A stretch of 64,000 nucleotides of DNA, from NCBI GenBank assembly GCA_036557365.1, contig DATBHR010000098.1:372001-436000 (forward strand), in the 5' to 3' direction. The notes beneath the pieces were generated by a model. That model worked only from the letters and a program-made list of their open reading frames with translations. It was not told where the DNA came from and made no database searches. Below are positions 9,256 to 19,700 of this stretch, piece by piece. The translations under genes and the position numbers were made by a program. This DNA is from DATKHR01 sp036557365. Its GTDB lineage: Bacteria; Acidobacteriota; Vicinamibacteria; Vicinamibacterales; CAVVIG01. Numbering within the stretch: position 1 is the stretch's first letter; each line of letters opens with the position of its first letter.

Positions 9256-10398
9256 TTAACGACCCAATTGCCTAAGAACTGCAGCTTCGACCATCGCGGT
9301 CGAAATGAGGTCCATGCAATTCGGAACGAAATCACACGCGGTCTTATAGCAGCTCAGACACGTCATGTCAGGAATGACCTTTTCGCCGAGGCCGTACAGG
9401 TCGATTTCCGCGGCGCTTGTTGGGCCGAACACGACGACCGTGCGTCTTTTTTGCGCCAAGGCAAGATGCATCGCCAGGGTATCGCCAGTCACCACCACGT
9501 CCGAATGCCCGAGCAGAGCGGCAAAGTGACGGACCGGATTCTCGCAGCCAGGATCCAGAAGACGAACGCTGGAGGCCGCCTTGAGTCGCTCGTTTCGCTC
9601 CCGTTCGCCAGGCCCACCCAATAGCAGAAATTGCAGATTTCCGTGCTGTCTGAGACGGCCGATTAGCTCCACGTAACCGTCTTCCCTCCATTGCTTCAGC
9701 GGCCATCTGCCGCCGGCGCCGGTATTCAAGCCGATCGTGCGGCGACTCGGATCGAAACCAATCGAGTCGAGATGACACCGCGCCCTTCGAACCTCGTCCT
9801 CGCTCAACTCAAAAACATACCGGTGGTCAGCTCCAGAGAGCCCCAGGATTTCGGCCATCCGATTCTGATACGTCTCGACATTCCGGCGCTTGATGTCGTC
9901 GAAAATCCCGGTCTCGAGCCATCGTCTGGCCGCTTCGTTCGTTGGCTGCACATAGCCGCGCTCGTCAAGCGCATAGCCATCTTTGCGCGCCGATCTGGCT
10001 GCTGTTGCCAAAGCGGCACTCGTCTTCGATGCGTCCAGATTGATCACGCGATCGAATACACGAGTCTGCAGCTGGACCAGCGTCTCCGGCCCGAGCTCAA
10101 GAATCTCCGCGACGAAAGGGTTTCGCTGCAAGAGCGGGACAGACTCTTTGCGGGTGATCCACGTGATCGCCGCATGCGGATGAACCTTCGCCAGAGGAGG
10201 GAGGAGCGCCGTCGAACGCAGTACGTCACCCATTGCATCCAGCTTGACGATTAGTATGCGTTCCTCGATCTTGTCGTACTGCTCGCATGTGCAAAGCACG
10301 CCAGTCCGCTTGTGCCAGACACAAGGGCGATCGCCAAGGAAGTACCGGCAATCCCACGCTATTTCGCGTGGCTCAGAAGTCCAAACAATCCTGCCCAT
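9256..10398 (-). CDS. Glycosyltransferase family 9 (heptosyltransferase-like)
   Basis: About 380 residues from ATG 10398, eight bases after the hldE stop; the open frame further upstream overlaps hldE and is not needed. The core reads ILIVKLDAMGDVLRSTALLPPLAK, the GT9 N-terminal loop, followed by the second Rossmann domain with GLNTGAGGRWPLKQW and LLGGPGERERN and the donor-site GDTLAMHLALA. GT9 enzymes transfer ADP-heptose to lipid A-core glycans on the inner leaflet. The hldE neighbour supports a heptose donor. Unusual are cysteines at residues 17, 26, 36 and 38 ahead of the core and four more near 347-361 (CLSCYKTACDF, then C), which might bind a metal together. Confidence 0.85.
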   Translation of the reverse strand: MGRIVWTSEPREIAWDCRYFLGDRPCVWHKRTGVLCTCEQYDKIEERILIVKLDAMGDVLRSTALLPPLAKVHPHAAITWITRKESVPLLQRNPFVAEILELGPETLVQLQTRVFDRVINLDASKTSAALATAARSARKDGYALDERGYVQPTNEAARRWLETGIFDDIKRRNVETYQNRMAEILGLSGADHRYVFELSEDEVRRARCHLDSIGFDPSRRTIGLNTGAGGRWPLKQWREDGYVELIGRLRQHGNLQFLLLGGPGERERNERLKAASSVRLLDPGCENPVRHFAALLGHSDVVVTGDTLAMHLALAQKRRTVVVFGPTSAAEIDLYGLGEKVIPDMTCLSCYKTACDFVPNCMDLISTAMVEAAVLRQLGR

Positions 10399-10405
10399 GA
10401 TCTCT

Positions 10406-11890
10406 TTAGCGAACGGCGGAAACAGACTCGAGGATAGCAACGCTTGGCCGCAAAGCTTCGATGACTCGTGACGTCGAGAGCCCTGGTATGCGTCCGACAA
10501 GATGCAATCGTCCACCCAAGCGTCTGACGGTTTCGCTCTCGATGCAGTCCTCGCCGTACTCGGCTCCGTTCACATGGACTTCAGGAGCGACCTCTTCGAT
10601 AAACGCGACCGGATCGACTTCATCGAAGATGTGCACATAGTCCACCATTCGAAGCGCGAGCAGCATCTCGGCGCGTTGGCGATCGGGGACGACCGGCCGG
10701 TCGGGGCCTTTGTAGGACCGGACGGACGCGTCGCTGTTGAGACCGACGATGAGCACGTCACCTTGCTGGCGAGCTTCGTTCAAGATATGGAGATGCCCAC
10801 TGTGGAGAATATCGAAGCTTCCATTCAGCGTGACGATGCGCTTCCCCTTTGCGCGGAGTGTCGCGGCCAGCGGGGATAGGGCATGACGCGGAACAAGTCG
10901 TAGAGCATCGGTATCCCGAAGAATCTCCTCCGCTGTTACTGTCGCCGTTCCAAACTTACCGACCGCTACGCTCGCCGCCTTATTCGCAATCGCAACTGCG
11001 CTCGAATGATCGGCCCCCGACGCACGAGCCAGTGCGAAAGCGGCGACGACGGTATCGCCAGCTCCACTAACGTCGAACACCTCGCGAGCCAGTGTCGGCA
11101 CCGCGAAGTGTTCGCCGCCGTCACGACTGCAAAACAGCATTCCGTGCGGTCCAAGCGTGAGGACGATATGGCTGTCGAGCTTCGAAGACAATGCGCGAGC
11201 CACTTCGAGCGCTTCTTCAGGCGTGTGCTCGCTGTCCGGCAAACCCAGCAGGGCACGCGACTCCTTCCAATTTGGTGTCAGGTAGTCGCAGCCCTCGTAG
11301 CATGGGCGGTTCTGCGGGCGCGGATCCACAATCACTTCGCGGCCGGCATTGTGTGCTCGGGCGATGATCGCGGGCGCGAGCGAACGCGAAACAAATCCCT
11401 TCGCGTAATCCGAGACGACGACGATGTCGCAGTCAGGAAGAGACGCATCGAAAAGATCGAGGATTTCGGCTTCAGTGGCGGTTTGAAGAACCGGGATGTC
11501 CTCGTAATCCAGGCGGACGATCTGCTGATGCTGTCCAACGACTCGCATCTTTCGCAGCGTCGACGCTCCATGGTTGACCGAGAGTAGGTCCACTCCGGCG
11601 TCCACCGCACAGCGCTTCAGAATCCGACCGCCCTCGTCGTCGCCAACAAGCGCGAGAAGCGTCGCTCGGCCCCCGAGCGAAACGATATTCGCAGCGGTAT
11701 TGGCCGCGCCGCCCAGGACGCGTTTTGACTTGCTGACCTTGAGGATCGGCACCGGGGCTTCGGGTGAGATCCGGCTGCAGTCACCCAACAGGTACTCGTC
11801 GAGGATCGCGTCGCCAACTACCAACACGCGGCGCTGGCCAAACGAGGCTACGTAGGTCGTCAATGGGTCGGTCAACTCATTCAGGATCAT
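10406..11890 (-). CDS. hldE: Bifunctional heptose-7-phosphate kinase / heptose-1-phosphate adenylyltransferase
   Basis: About 494 residues from ATG 11890; a TTG at 11959 would add 23 residues of no clear worth. The first two thirds are a PfkB-type kinase: VLVVGDAILDEYLLGD, GGAANTAANI, and the ATP-site DVSGAGDTVVAAFALA. The last third is a nucleotidyltransferase with GSFDILHSGHLHIL, the HxGH motif, and a later NSDASVRSYKG. HldE phosphorylates D-glycero-manno-heptose 7-phosphate at C1 and later adds AMP, giving the ADP-heptose precursor used by the GT9 gene after it. Divergent to gmhA. A separate GmhB phosphatase is not in the window. A candidate -24/-12 site lies 73 bases upstream. Confidence 0.93.
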   Translation of the reverse strand: MILNELTDPLTTYVASFGQRRVLVVGDAILDEYLLGDCSRISPEAPVPILKVSKSKRVLGGAANTAANIVSLGGRATLLALVGDDEGGRILKRCAVDAGVDLLSVNHGASTLRKMRVVGQHQQIVRLDYEDIPVLQTATEAEILDLFDASLPDCDIVVVSDYAKGFVSRSLAPAIIARAHNAGREVIVDPRPQNRPCYEGCDYLTPNWKESRALLGLPDSEHTPEEALEVARALSSKLDSHIVLTLGPHGMLFCSRDGGEHFAVPTLAREVFDVSGAGDTVVAAFALARASGADHSSAVAIANKAASVAVGKFGTATVTAEEILRDTDALRLVPRHALSPLAATLRAKGKRIVTLNGSFDILHSGHLHILNEARQQGDVLIVGLNSDASVRSYKGPDRPVVPDRQRAEMLLALRMVDYVHIFDEVDPVAFIEEVAPEVHVNGAEYGEDCIESETVRRLGGRLHLVGRIPGLSTSRVIEALRPSVAILESVSAVR

Positions 11891-11962
11891 CGAATTCTGC
11901 CGATAAATCGAATGTTGGTGCGAACGCTGCTGCTCGAAGACCTTGGCCAGCGACTTCAATAA

Positions 11963-11978
11963 GGCAAACGCTGCTCCG
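11963..11978 (-). promoter_or_regulatory. Candidate sigma-54 promoter for hldE-GT9
   Basis: Minus-strand site CGGAGCAGCGTTTGCC has GG and TTGC at exact -24/-12 spacing, 73 bases before the hldE ATG. The -24 box beyond GG is poor. Confidence 0.35.
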
Positions 11979-12165
11979 CACCCGGGAGCCAGCCCTGATA
12001 CCGTGACGAAGAGACAAGCTGCTGATTAATAAGCACTTATTCAATGGGATCGAGTAGAGACGTCTTCGGGGCTGCTGCCGAAAATCCTTCGGTAGACTGA
12101 CTTTGGTCACGCTTGGCGCAGGACAGCTGTCGGGATACCAGGTGTCCTGTTTTGGAGATTGCACG

Positions 12166-12753
12166 ATGGCCACGAATTCCATTTCTTTGCTTCGCAAGAT
12201 TTTCGATGACAGCATCAATGCGCATCAGAGATTTACGGACCTCAACCTCGATTTGGTCGTGCAAGCCGCTGAGGCAGTTGCACACGCGGTTCAGACAGAA
12301 CGGAAGGTCGTAGCCTTCGGCAACGGCGGAAGCGCGACCGATGCGGAGCATCTTGTGGCCGAACTGGTTGGGAGATTCGAGGAGGAGCGTTATTCGCTGG
12401 CCGGTATCGCCCTGACCGCAAATTCGGCGGTCGTAACCGCCATCGGCAACGACTACGGTTACGAGCGAGTTTTTGCTAGGCAAATCGAGGGCCTCGGCAA
12501 CGCCGGCGACATTGCATTTGGCATCTCGACGAGTGGCCAGTCGCCGAATGTCCGAGTCGCGCTCGAGGCCGCTAAGGCTCGAGGGATGATAACGATTGCC
12601 TTGACCGGACGGGATGGCGGAAGCATTGGCCGTCTCGTAGACATTCATCTGAACGTCGCGGAATCGTCAACGCCCCGTATCCAAGAAGTGCATCGAACCG
12701 TTCTTCATGCGATGTGCACCTTGATCGACGAGAGCGTGAGGAATTCCCTCTGA
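12166..12753 (+). CDS. gmhA: Phosphoheptose isomerase (SIS domain)
   Basis: 195 residues from ATG 12166 with GGAG 12 bases upstream, close to the usual GmhA length. The SIS fold shows VVAFGNGGSATDAEHLVAEL, then AIGNDYGYERVFARQ, GISTSGQSPN and ALTGRDGG, all standard for sedoheptulose-7-phosphate isomerase. The E in DAEH and a late H in VHRT fit its catalytic residues. It makes D-glycero-D-manno-heptose 7-phosphate, the substrate of HldE, which is encoded divergently next door. Together with the GT9 gene this gives most of an ADP-heptose route for LPS core or another surface glycan. Confidence 0.92.
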   Translation: MATNSISLLRKIFDDSINAHQRFTDLNLDLVVQAAEAVAHAVQTERKVVAFGNGGSATDAEHLVAELVGRFEEERYSLAGIALTANSAVVTAIGNDYGYERVFARQIEGLGNAGDIAFGISTSGQSPNVRVALEAAKARGMITIALTGRDGGSIGRLVDIHLNVAESSTPRIQEVHRTVLHAMCTLIDESVRNSL

Positions 12754-12900
12754 TTTTTCAGAAAGGCATCAGTAATCGCGACTAAAGTTCGCGCCTTCAT
12801 CGGCATTTGTCTCGATGAACTCGCCCTTAGCGACCATTCCGAGCAGCGGACCGCTATCTAACGTGCTGTTCTAAAGGGGTTTCATCTGTTTCATCGTTCG

Positions 12901-12916
12901 CGGCCACCGCTTTGCA
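12901..12916 (+). promoter_or_regulatory. Candidate sigma-54 promoter for the 12962-16509 unit
   Basis: CGGCCACCGCTTTGCA carries GGC at -24 and a perfect TTGCA at -12 with exact spacing. It ends 45 bases before the ATG at 12962, leaving a leader of about 33 bases. Confidence 0.5.
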
Positions 12917-12961
12917 ACCTCGACGATCTCCGAATCTTCGGATCGAAGCAAAGATGGATTC

Positions 12962-13984
12962 ATGAGCTCGAAGGACGTTTCGCAACGCCCGCTGAACCTA
13001 CGCGCCGGCGACTGGGTTGAAGTTCGGTGCGCTCGAGAGATTCTCGCCACGCTCGACACGGAATCAGCCCTCGATGGCCTTCCGTTCATGCCGGAGATGC
13101 TCCGCTATTGTGGGAAGCGGTTTCGTGTCTACAAATCGGCGCACAAGACGTGCGACACGATTGAGCAGTATGTCATCCGGCGCATGTCCAACGCGGTGCA
13201 CCTGGAAGGTCTTCGATGCGATGGTTCTGCGCACGGAGGTTGTCAGGCCGGTTGCCTGCTGTTCTGGAAAGATGCTTGGCTCAAACGGGTACCGACGGGT
13301 CCGCCCGCTCCCGATGACAGTAAGCAAAACCCCGACGAGGCAGTCTGCGCAGAGGAGGCCTTGCGGTCAGGAACGCGCATGCCATCGGTCGGTGGAACCG
13401 AGGCGGCAGAACGGTACCGATGCCAAGCGACGGAACTCGTTCGGGCGACATCAGAGGTTCGAAGACGCGATCGATTCGATCCGCGATTCTATTTCAAGGA
13501 TCTGACGAGCGGAAACGTTGGCGTCGGGCAATTCATCCGGTACGGCGCGCTGGCGGTCTTCAACTCACTGATGGCGACGTTTCGGGGTTATCGCTATCCG
13601 CGCTTGTGCGGCATCGCTGGCAGCCAGACGCCCAGCTGTCACTTGAATCTACAGCCTGGTGAGTTGGTTCAAGTTCGATCAAAAGACGAGATCATGGCGA
13701 CGTTGAATCCGCGGCTGCGCAATCGCGGCCTACTGTTCGACGTCGAGATGGTTCCGTACTGCGAGAACGGTGATTATCGCGTGTTGACTCGCGTCGAAAG
13801 GATCATCAACGAAAAAACTGGCCAGATGATGAAGCTTCCGAATCCTTGTTTGATTCTCGACGGTGTTACTTGCAGTGGGAACCGCAGCGCCCACCGGATG
13901 TTTTGTCCGCGTAACGTCTATCCGTACTGGCACGAGGTCTGGCTGCGACGGCCAGACGACGAGTCGGCACAGGAGTCCGCGTAG
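12962..13984 (+). CDS. Uncharacterised protein with two copies of a cysteine-bearing module
   Basis: 340 residues from ATG 12962. I cannot assign a function. The protein is an internal duplication. Copy 1 (residues about 11-110) begins LNLRAGDWVEVRCAREIL; copy 2 (about 228-333) begins LNLQPGELVQVRSKDEIM. Both go on with ATL, a hydrophobic EM..YC, a (Y/F)RV strand, a CDG/CSG turn and an aromatic end (FWKDAWLKR against YWHEVWLRR). The YC and C(D/S)G cysteines match between copies, which suggests a metal site or disulfide. No signal peptide. From memory, similar proteins of unknown function occur in polysaccharide loci of proteobacteria; I could not check this. Its stop overlaps the flippase start by one base, so a role in the same assembly process is likely. 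Confidence 0.75.
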   Translation: MSSKDVSQRPLNLRAGDWVEVRCAREILATLDTESALDGLPFMPEMLRYCGKRFRVYKSAHKTCDTIEQYVIRRMSNAVHLEGLRCDGSAHGGCQAGCLLFWKDAWLKRVPTGPPAPDDSKQNPDEAVCAEEALRSGTRMPSVGGTEAAERYRCQATELVRATSEVRRRDRFDPRFYFKDLTSGNVGVGQFIRYGALAVFNSLMATFRGYRYPRLCGIAGSQTPSCHLNLQPGELVQVRSKDEIMATLNPRLRNRGLLFDVEMVPYCENGDYRVLTRVERIINEKTGQMMKLPNPCLILDGVTCSGNRSAHRMFCPRNVYPYWHEVWLRRPDDESAQESA

Positions 13985-15510
13985 TGTCGGACGCGGTTGC
14001 GGTGATAACTGGGTCCGCCGAACCAAAAACCACCGCGAGGCTCGACACAGAGACCCACGATCTCCGAGGCCGGACCGTGCGCGGTGCGCTGGTCGCGGGG
14101 ATGGCCCAAGGAACCGCATTCGTGCTGCGGACGGGGTCGATGATCGCGATGGCCCGTCTGCTGTTCCCTCGCGACTTTGGCCTTTTCGGGATGGTGACCG
14201 CCTTCACGGGCGTGCTTGCGCTCTTCCGAGATTTCGGTCTCTCTATGGCCTCGGTGACGAACATAACCGTCACCGAAGCACAGCTCTCAACATTGTTTTG
14301 GGTCAACCTCGCCGCGGGTGTGACGTTGACGGGAGTGTGTGCGCTGAGCGCACCGGGCCTTGCATTCTTTTATCACGAGCCCCGGCTCGTCCTCATCACG
14401 CTCGCCCTGAGCACTGGGTTTCTGTTCAGCGGCGCGTCGGTTCAACATCGAGCGTTGTTGCAGAGGGCGATGCGATTCGGATCGATTGCGATCGCGGACA
14501 CTGCTGGTTTGATGGTCGGTATCGCCGCGGCGATCACGATGGCGACTTTGGGTTTCGGCTATTGGGCGTTGGTCGTGCTCTCCGTGATGCCCGCTGCGGT
14601 TTCGGCAGTTTGCGTGTGGGCCTTTACGGGTTGGATTCCAGGTCGGCCCGTACGACAATCAGGCGTTCGATCGATGCTTTGGTACGGCGGCACTGTTACG
14701 CTGAACAACTTCGTGGTGTACGTCGCGTACAACGCGGACAACGTCCTCGTGGGTCGATTCTGGGGTGCAGAAGCATTGGGCATCTATGGACGCGCGTTCC
14801 AATTAATCAGTATTCCTACGGAAAACCTGAACTCCACCATTTCACAGGTCGCGTTTCCGGCTCTCGCCAGATTACGCAACGAACCTGCGAAATTGAATCG
14901 CTATTTTCTGCGCGGCTACAGTCTGTTCTTCGCGCTCGTTGTTCCACTGACTGCTAGTTGCGCGTTGTTCGCCGAGGATATCGTTCAGGTGTTTCTGGGT
15001 CCTCACTGGCGCGACGTAGTGCCGATTTTTAGACTGCTCGCACCAACCATGCTGGTGTTCGCGGTCATCAATCCATTTGGTTGGTTGATGATGGCCACGG
15101 GATACACAGCCCGTAGTCTCAGAATCGCGCTCATGATTTGTCCAGTCGTCATCTTGGCCTGTTTTTTCGGGCTGAAGGGCGGGCCGCAAGGCGTTGCCGC
15201 GGGATTCTCCGCTGCGATGTTGCTTCTCGCCATACCTGTGGTCGTATGGGCCAAATACGGAACCGCAATGACCGCGCGCGATGTCGTGTCAAGCACGTGG
15301 CCGCCTCTTGTCGCAGTCGCTTTTGCGACAGCGATTACGTTCGTTGTGTCGCGATTCCTCACGGCTTTTAATCTAGCGCTACTGCATCTGAGCGTCGAGA
15401 GCGCGATATTCTTTGGTTCTTACGCAGCGGTCTTGCTCTTTGGGTTGAGACGGTATCCTGCCTACCTCATGCTCCTCAGGGAGATTCGCCCGGTAACCAA
15501 CGCCGGCTGA
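13984..15510 (+). CDS. Wzx-like polysaccharide flippase (MOP superfamily)
   Basis: 508 residues from GTG 13984, overlapping the upstream stop. After a short hydrophilic N-terminus the chain is almost wholly hydrophobic, with about 12 to 14 membrane spans. The start GALVAGMAQGTAFVLRTGSMIAMARLL and the FPRDFGLFGM stretch are typical of the lipopolysaccharide biosynthesis branch (Polysaccharide_synt). Another landmark is YNADNVLVGRFWGAEALGIYGRAFQL, conserved in this family. It should flip undecaprenyl-linked repeat units across the inner membrane. GT2 genes and nucleotide-sugar genes nearby agree with a Wzx role. No Wzy polymerase is evident in the window. Confidence 0.87.
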   Translation: MSDAVAVITGSAEPKTTARLDTETHDLRGRTVRGALVAGMAQGTAFVLRTGSMIAMARLLFPRDFGLFGMVTAFTGVLALFRDFGLSMASVTNITVTEAQLSTLFWVNLAAGVTLTGVCALSAPGLAFFYHEPRLVLITLALSTGFLFSGASVQHRALLQRAMRFGSIAIADTAGLMVGIAAAITMATLGFGYWALVVLSVMPAAVSAVCVWAFTGWIPGRPVRQSGVRSMLWYGGTVTLNNFVVYVAYNADNVLVGRFWGAEALGIYGRAFQLISIPTENLNSTISQVAFPALARLRNEPAKLNRYFLRGYSLFFALVVPLTASCALFAEDIVQVFLGPHWRDVVPIFRLLAPTMLVFAVINPFGWLMMATGYTARSLRIALMICPVVILACFFGLKGGPQGVAAGFSAAMLLLAIPVVVWAKYGTAMTARDVVSSTWPPLVAVAFATAITFVVSRFLTAFNLALLHLSVESAIFFGSYAAVLLFGLRRYPAYLMLLREIRPVTNAG

Positions 15511-15519
15511 TAACGCACA

Positions 15520-16509
15520 GTGCTCAAAGATTCAGCCCCGCTGGTGAGCGTCGTCACGCCCGTTTACAACGGTGAGAGTTATCTGCGTCAGTGCGTCGAG
15601 AGCGTCTTAGCCCAGACCTACGGTAATTGGGACTATACGATAGTCAACAACTGCAGCACCGATGCGACGCTTGAAATTGCTCGCGAATATGCGGCAAGAG
15701 ATGCGCGTATTCACGTGCATAACAACGACACATTCGTTCGTGTCATCCAGAACTACAACATCGCGGTCAGACAGGCTTCGCCATCGAGTGAGTACTGCAA
15801 AGTGGTTGCGGCGGACGACTGGTTATTCCCAGAATGCCTTCAACGAATGGTTGCCCTCGGCGAGGAGTGCAGGAATGTCGGAATCATCGGTGCGTACCAG
15901 CTCTGTGGCACGAGGGTGGAGTGGCAGGGTCTTGAGATATCCGAAAAGGTCGTTAGCGGGCGTGATGCGGGTCGAAGAGAGCTCCTTGGCGGTCCATATG
16001 TGATCGGAACGCCAACGACAGTAATGTTTCGTTCATCGCTGATTCGATCGCGCCCGTCGTTTTTTAACGAGTCGAACTTTCACGCCGACACTGAGGCATG
16101 CGTTGAGTCGTTCGAACGATGCGACTTCGGGTTCATCCATCAGGTCTTGACGTACGGACGTGTGGCGAAGGATTCCTTGACGTCCTTCTCCCAGCGGTAC
16201 AACACGTACAGCGTCAACAACCTTCATATGCTGAAGCATCACGGCGCGAAGTATCTCACCGAGACCGAACTCAGACGACGATTGCAAAATGTCCGTGCCA
16301 ACTATCTCGAATATCTTGGCAAGCAGGTTTGGAAACAGAGGGAACCCGAGTTCTGGGCGTACCACCGGTCCAAGATGGCTGAGTTGGGCTATCCGTTGAC
16401 CCGGATGACACTCGTCGGTGCGGCCGCGAGGGTCGGGCTTGATTTGCTGCTCAATCCAAAACGCAGTCTTCAAAAAGCCTTTCAAACAGATCATCCATCT
16501 TTTCGCTGA
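15520..16509 (+). CDS. Glycosyltransferase family 2
   Basis: 329 residues from GTG 15520, nine bases after the flippase. It begins LVSVVTPVYNGESYLRQCVE, followed by TIVNNCSTDATL and the metal-binding VVAADDWLFPEC, a GT2 pattern with AADD in place of the more common DADD. A FHADTEACVES stretch near residue 190 fits the acceptor side. The C-terminus has basic segments and no membrane span. It probably adds one sugar to the lipid-linked repeat exported by the upstream flippase. Donor unknown. Confidence 0.87.
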   Translation: MLKDSAPLVSVVTPVYNGESYLRQCVESVLAQTYGNWDYTIVNNCSTDATLEIAREYAARDARIHVHNNDTFVRVIQNYNIAVRQASPSSEYCKVVAADDWLFPECLQRMVALGEECRNVGIIGAYQLCGTRVEWQGLEISEKVVSGRDAGRRELLGGPYVIGTPTTVMFRSSLIRSRPSFFNESNFHADTEACVESFERCDFGFIHQVLTYGRVAKDSLTSFSQRYNTYSVNNLHMLKHHGAKYLTETELRRRLQNVRANYLEYLGKQVWKQREPEFWAYHRSKMAELGYPLTRMTLVGAAARVGLDLLLNPKRSLQKAFQTDHPSFR

Positions 16510-16600
16510 ACGAAGTCTTCTTTACGTAAACCTCTCTGACTGAGACCCTCTAAGAGCCCAATAAACAAAGGCGTTTCCCTCTCCACCTGCGAGCAAGGGG

Positions 16601-16616
16601 TGGCACGACATTGGCG
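16601..16616 (+). promoter_or_regulatory. Candidate sigma-54 promoter for giant protein 1
   Basis: TGGCACGACATTGGCG has a perfect -24 element (TGGCACG) and GC at exact -12 spacing; the -12 box reads TGGC instead of TTGC. It lies 124 bases upstream of the start at 16740. Confidence 0.55.
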
Positions 16617-16739
16617 GATCGGTGACGGGTGCTAGTCACTAACGACTCTTCGGGTCTTATTGAACATTTAGGAAACGCTCCGCGGCCCGTCGACCGCCTT
16701 CGGCCTTACGCGGCGCTCCGATCCAGCAAGGACTTACCG

Positions 16740-19700
16740 ATGCGATTCGTTCGAGTTGCAGGAATCAAGCGTGCGGCATGTCTGAGCGCTTTGATCGTGA
16801 TTATTGCGATCGCGGCCGCCTTGCGGCCGAGTGTCGCAGTGCTCGAGGCGCAGACGACGATTGCCTACGTACAGAGCAATTCGGCTGTGCCACAGAGTTC
16901 TCAAACCTCGGTGTCCGTGACGTTCTCGGCCGCACAGACGGCAGGCAATCTCGATGTCGTCGTCGTCGGCTGGAACGATGCGGTGTCGCAAGTGCAGTCG
17001 GTCGTCGATTCGCAGGGTAACGTCTACGCCCTCGCCGTCGGACCCACAGTCCGCGCGGGATTTGGCTCGCAGTCGATCTACTACGCGAAGAACATCAAAC
17101 CAGCCGCCGCCGGCGGCAATATCGTCACGATCACCTTCGATCAGCCAGCCGCCTTCGCCGACGTTCGAATCGCCGAATATCGTGGCCTCGACCCGGCGAA
17201 CCCGGTAGACGTGACCGCAGCCGCGCAGGGAAGCTCGACGGCGGCCAACAGTGGAAGCGTCACGACGACCACCGCGAACGATCTACTGGTCGGCGCAAAT
17301 CTCGTCTCGTCCCTGACCGGCGCGGCCGGCAGTTCCTACACGGCGCGCGTCATCACGGTACCTGACGGCGATATCCTCGAAGATCGGATCGTAACCGCCA
17401 CCGGCAGCTACAGCGCGACGGCAACGCTGGCGCCGAGCGGCCAGTGGATCATGCAGTTGGTCGCGTTTCGCGCGGCCCCGACCGGGCCGCCCGACACGCA
17501 GGCCCCGACGGCGCCGACTACTCTGGCTGCCACCGCTACCTCTGGAACACAGATCAATTTGGGCTGGACCGCCTCGACCGACAACGTCGGCGTCACGAGC
17601 TATTTGATCGAACGATGCCAGGGAGCGGCCTGCGCCACGTTCGCGCAAGTGGGCACGGCGAGCGGCGTCGCCTTCAGCAACACCGGCCTGACGAACGGAA
17701 CCAGCTACAGCTATCGCGTCCGCGCGTCAGACGCCGCTGGCAATCTGAGCCCGTACTCGAACACGGCGACCGCTTCGACACCCGATACGCAAGCGCCATC
17801 CGCGCCAGCCGCTCTCGCCGTAACCGCGAGCTCGACGACGCAGATCAATCTTGCGTGGACGGCGTCGACCGACAACGTCGGCGTGACCAGTTATCTCATC
17901 GAGCGCTGTCAGGGCGTGGGATGCAGCACGTTCGCGCAGGTTGGTACCTCCAGCAGCGCCTCTTTCGGCAACACCGGCCTGACCGCCTCGACGAGCTACA
18001 GCTATCGCGTGCGCGCGACCGACGCCGCCGGCAACTTGAGCGGCTACTCGAACGTCGCGACCGCGAGCACACCGGCAGCGCCCGACACTCAGGCGCCGGC
18101 AGCGCCGTCCACTCTCAACGCAGCCGCCACGTCGGCGAGCCAAATCAATCTGACGTGGACCGCTTCGACCGACAACGTCGGCGTGACGAGCTACCTGATC
18201 GAACGTTGTCAGGGCACCGGCTGTTCTTCGTGGGCGCAGATCGGAACGGCGACCACGCCCCTGTTTGCGAGCACCGGACTGCTGGCGTCGACGAGCTACA
18301 GCTTTCGGGTGCGAGCGACCGACGCCGCGGGGAATCTCAGCGATTACTCGAACGTCGCAACGACGTCGACTCAGGCGGCTGATACTCAGGCGCCTACCGC
18401 CCCGTCGAACCTTTCTGCCTCCGCCTCGGTGAGCACGCAGGTCGCCCTGACGTGGACGGCGTCGACCGACAACGTTGCCGTCACCAGCTATCTGATCGAA
18501 CGCTGCCAGGGAGCGGCCTGCTCGACGTTCGCCCAGATTGCGACGATATCTGCCGTTTCATTCAACGATACCGCGGTTTCCGCCTCGACCAGCTACTCGT
18601 ATCGTGTCCGCGCGACCGACGCCGCCGGGAATCTCGGCTCCTACTCCAACGTCGCGTCGGTCACGACGCCGACCGCTGCCACTGCCGCGTTCGTGCAGTC
18701 CAACTCCGCAACTCCGCAAACATCGCAGGCGACCGTCGTCGTGCCGTTCACCGGAGTGCAATCCGCGGGCGACCTGAATGTCGTTGTCGTCGGATGGAAC
18801 AGTTCGGTTGGGACCGTTCAGTCGGTCACTGACAGCCGCGGTAATTCGTACGCCCTCGCGGTCGGTCCCACAGTGTCGTCCGGATTTGCTACGCAGAGCA
18901 TCTACTATGCGGCCAACATCGCCGCGGCGTCGGCCGGCGCGAACAGCGTGACGGTGACGTTTGCCGCTGCAGTGCCGTTCGCCGATATTCGAATCGCGGA
19001 ATACAGCGGAATTTCTCCGATCAATCCGGTCGATGTGGTTGCTGCCAACCAGGGCAGCGGGGCGTCGAGCGACAGCGGATCGGTGACGATCAGCGGCGCA
19101 CCGTCGCTCCTCGTCGGCGCGAATATGGTGTCGTCGACAACGACCGCGGCCGGGACGTCGTTCACCAAGCGCATCATCACGACACCAGATGCCGATATCC
19201 TCGAAGACCGTATTGTCACGACCGTTGGAAGCTACAACGCGACGGCGACCCTCGCTTCAGGCACCTGGATCATGCAGATGGTCGCCTTCAAGGTTGGACA
19301 GGCGCTGCCCGATTCGCAGCCCCCAACAGCGCCGGCAAGCCTGACGGCGACACCCGTATCGGGAACACAAATCAATCTGGCGTGGGCTGCGTCAACTGAC
19401 AACGTCGGTGTCACGGCTTATCGTGTCGAGCGCTGCCAGGGTGCGGGCTGCAGTTCGTTTGTGGAGATCACCGCCCTGAGCGGAACCGGCACGTCATATT
19501 CCGACACGGCAGTGGTCGCCAACACTTCCTACAGTTACCGCGTACGTGCCACCGATGCTGCCGGAAATCTCGGGGGCTACTCGAATACAGCGAGCGCGAC
19601 GACACCTGCGCCGGATACCACGCCGCCTTCGGCTCCCGGCACGTTGACGGCGACAGCCTTCACCGGAACACAGATCAACGTCCAATGGGGCGCGGCGACC

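Noticed and set aside
12109..12126. TGGTCACGCTTGGCG before gmhA
   Set aside because: Spacing between GG and GC is one base short for sigma-54.
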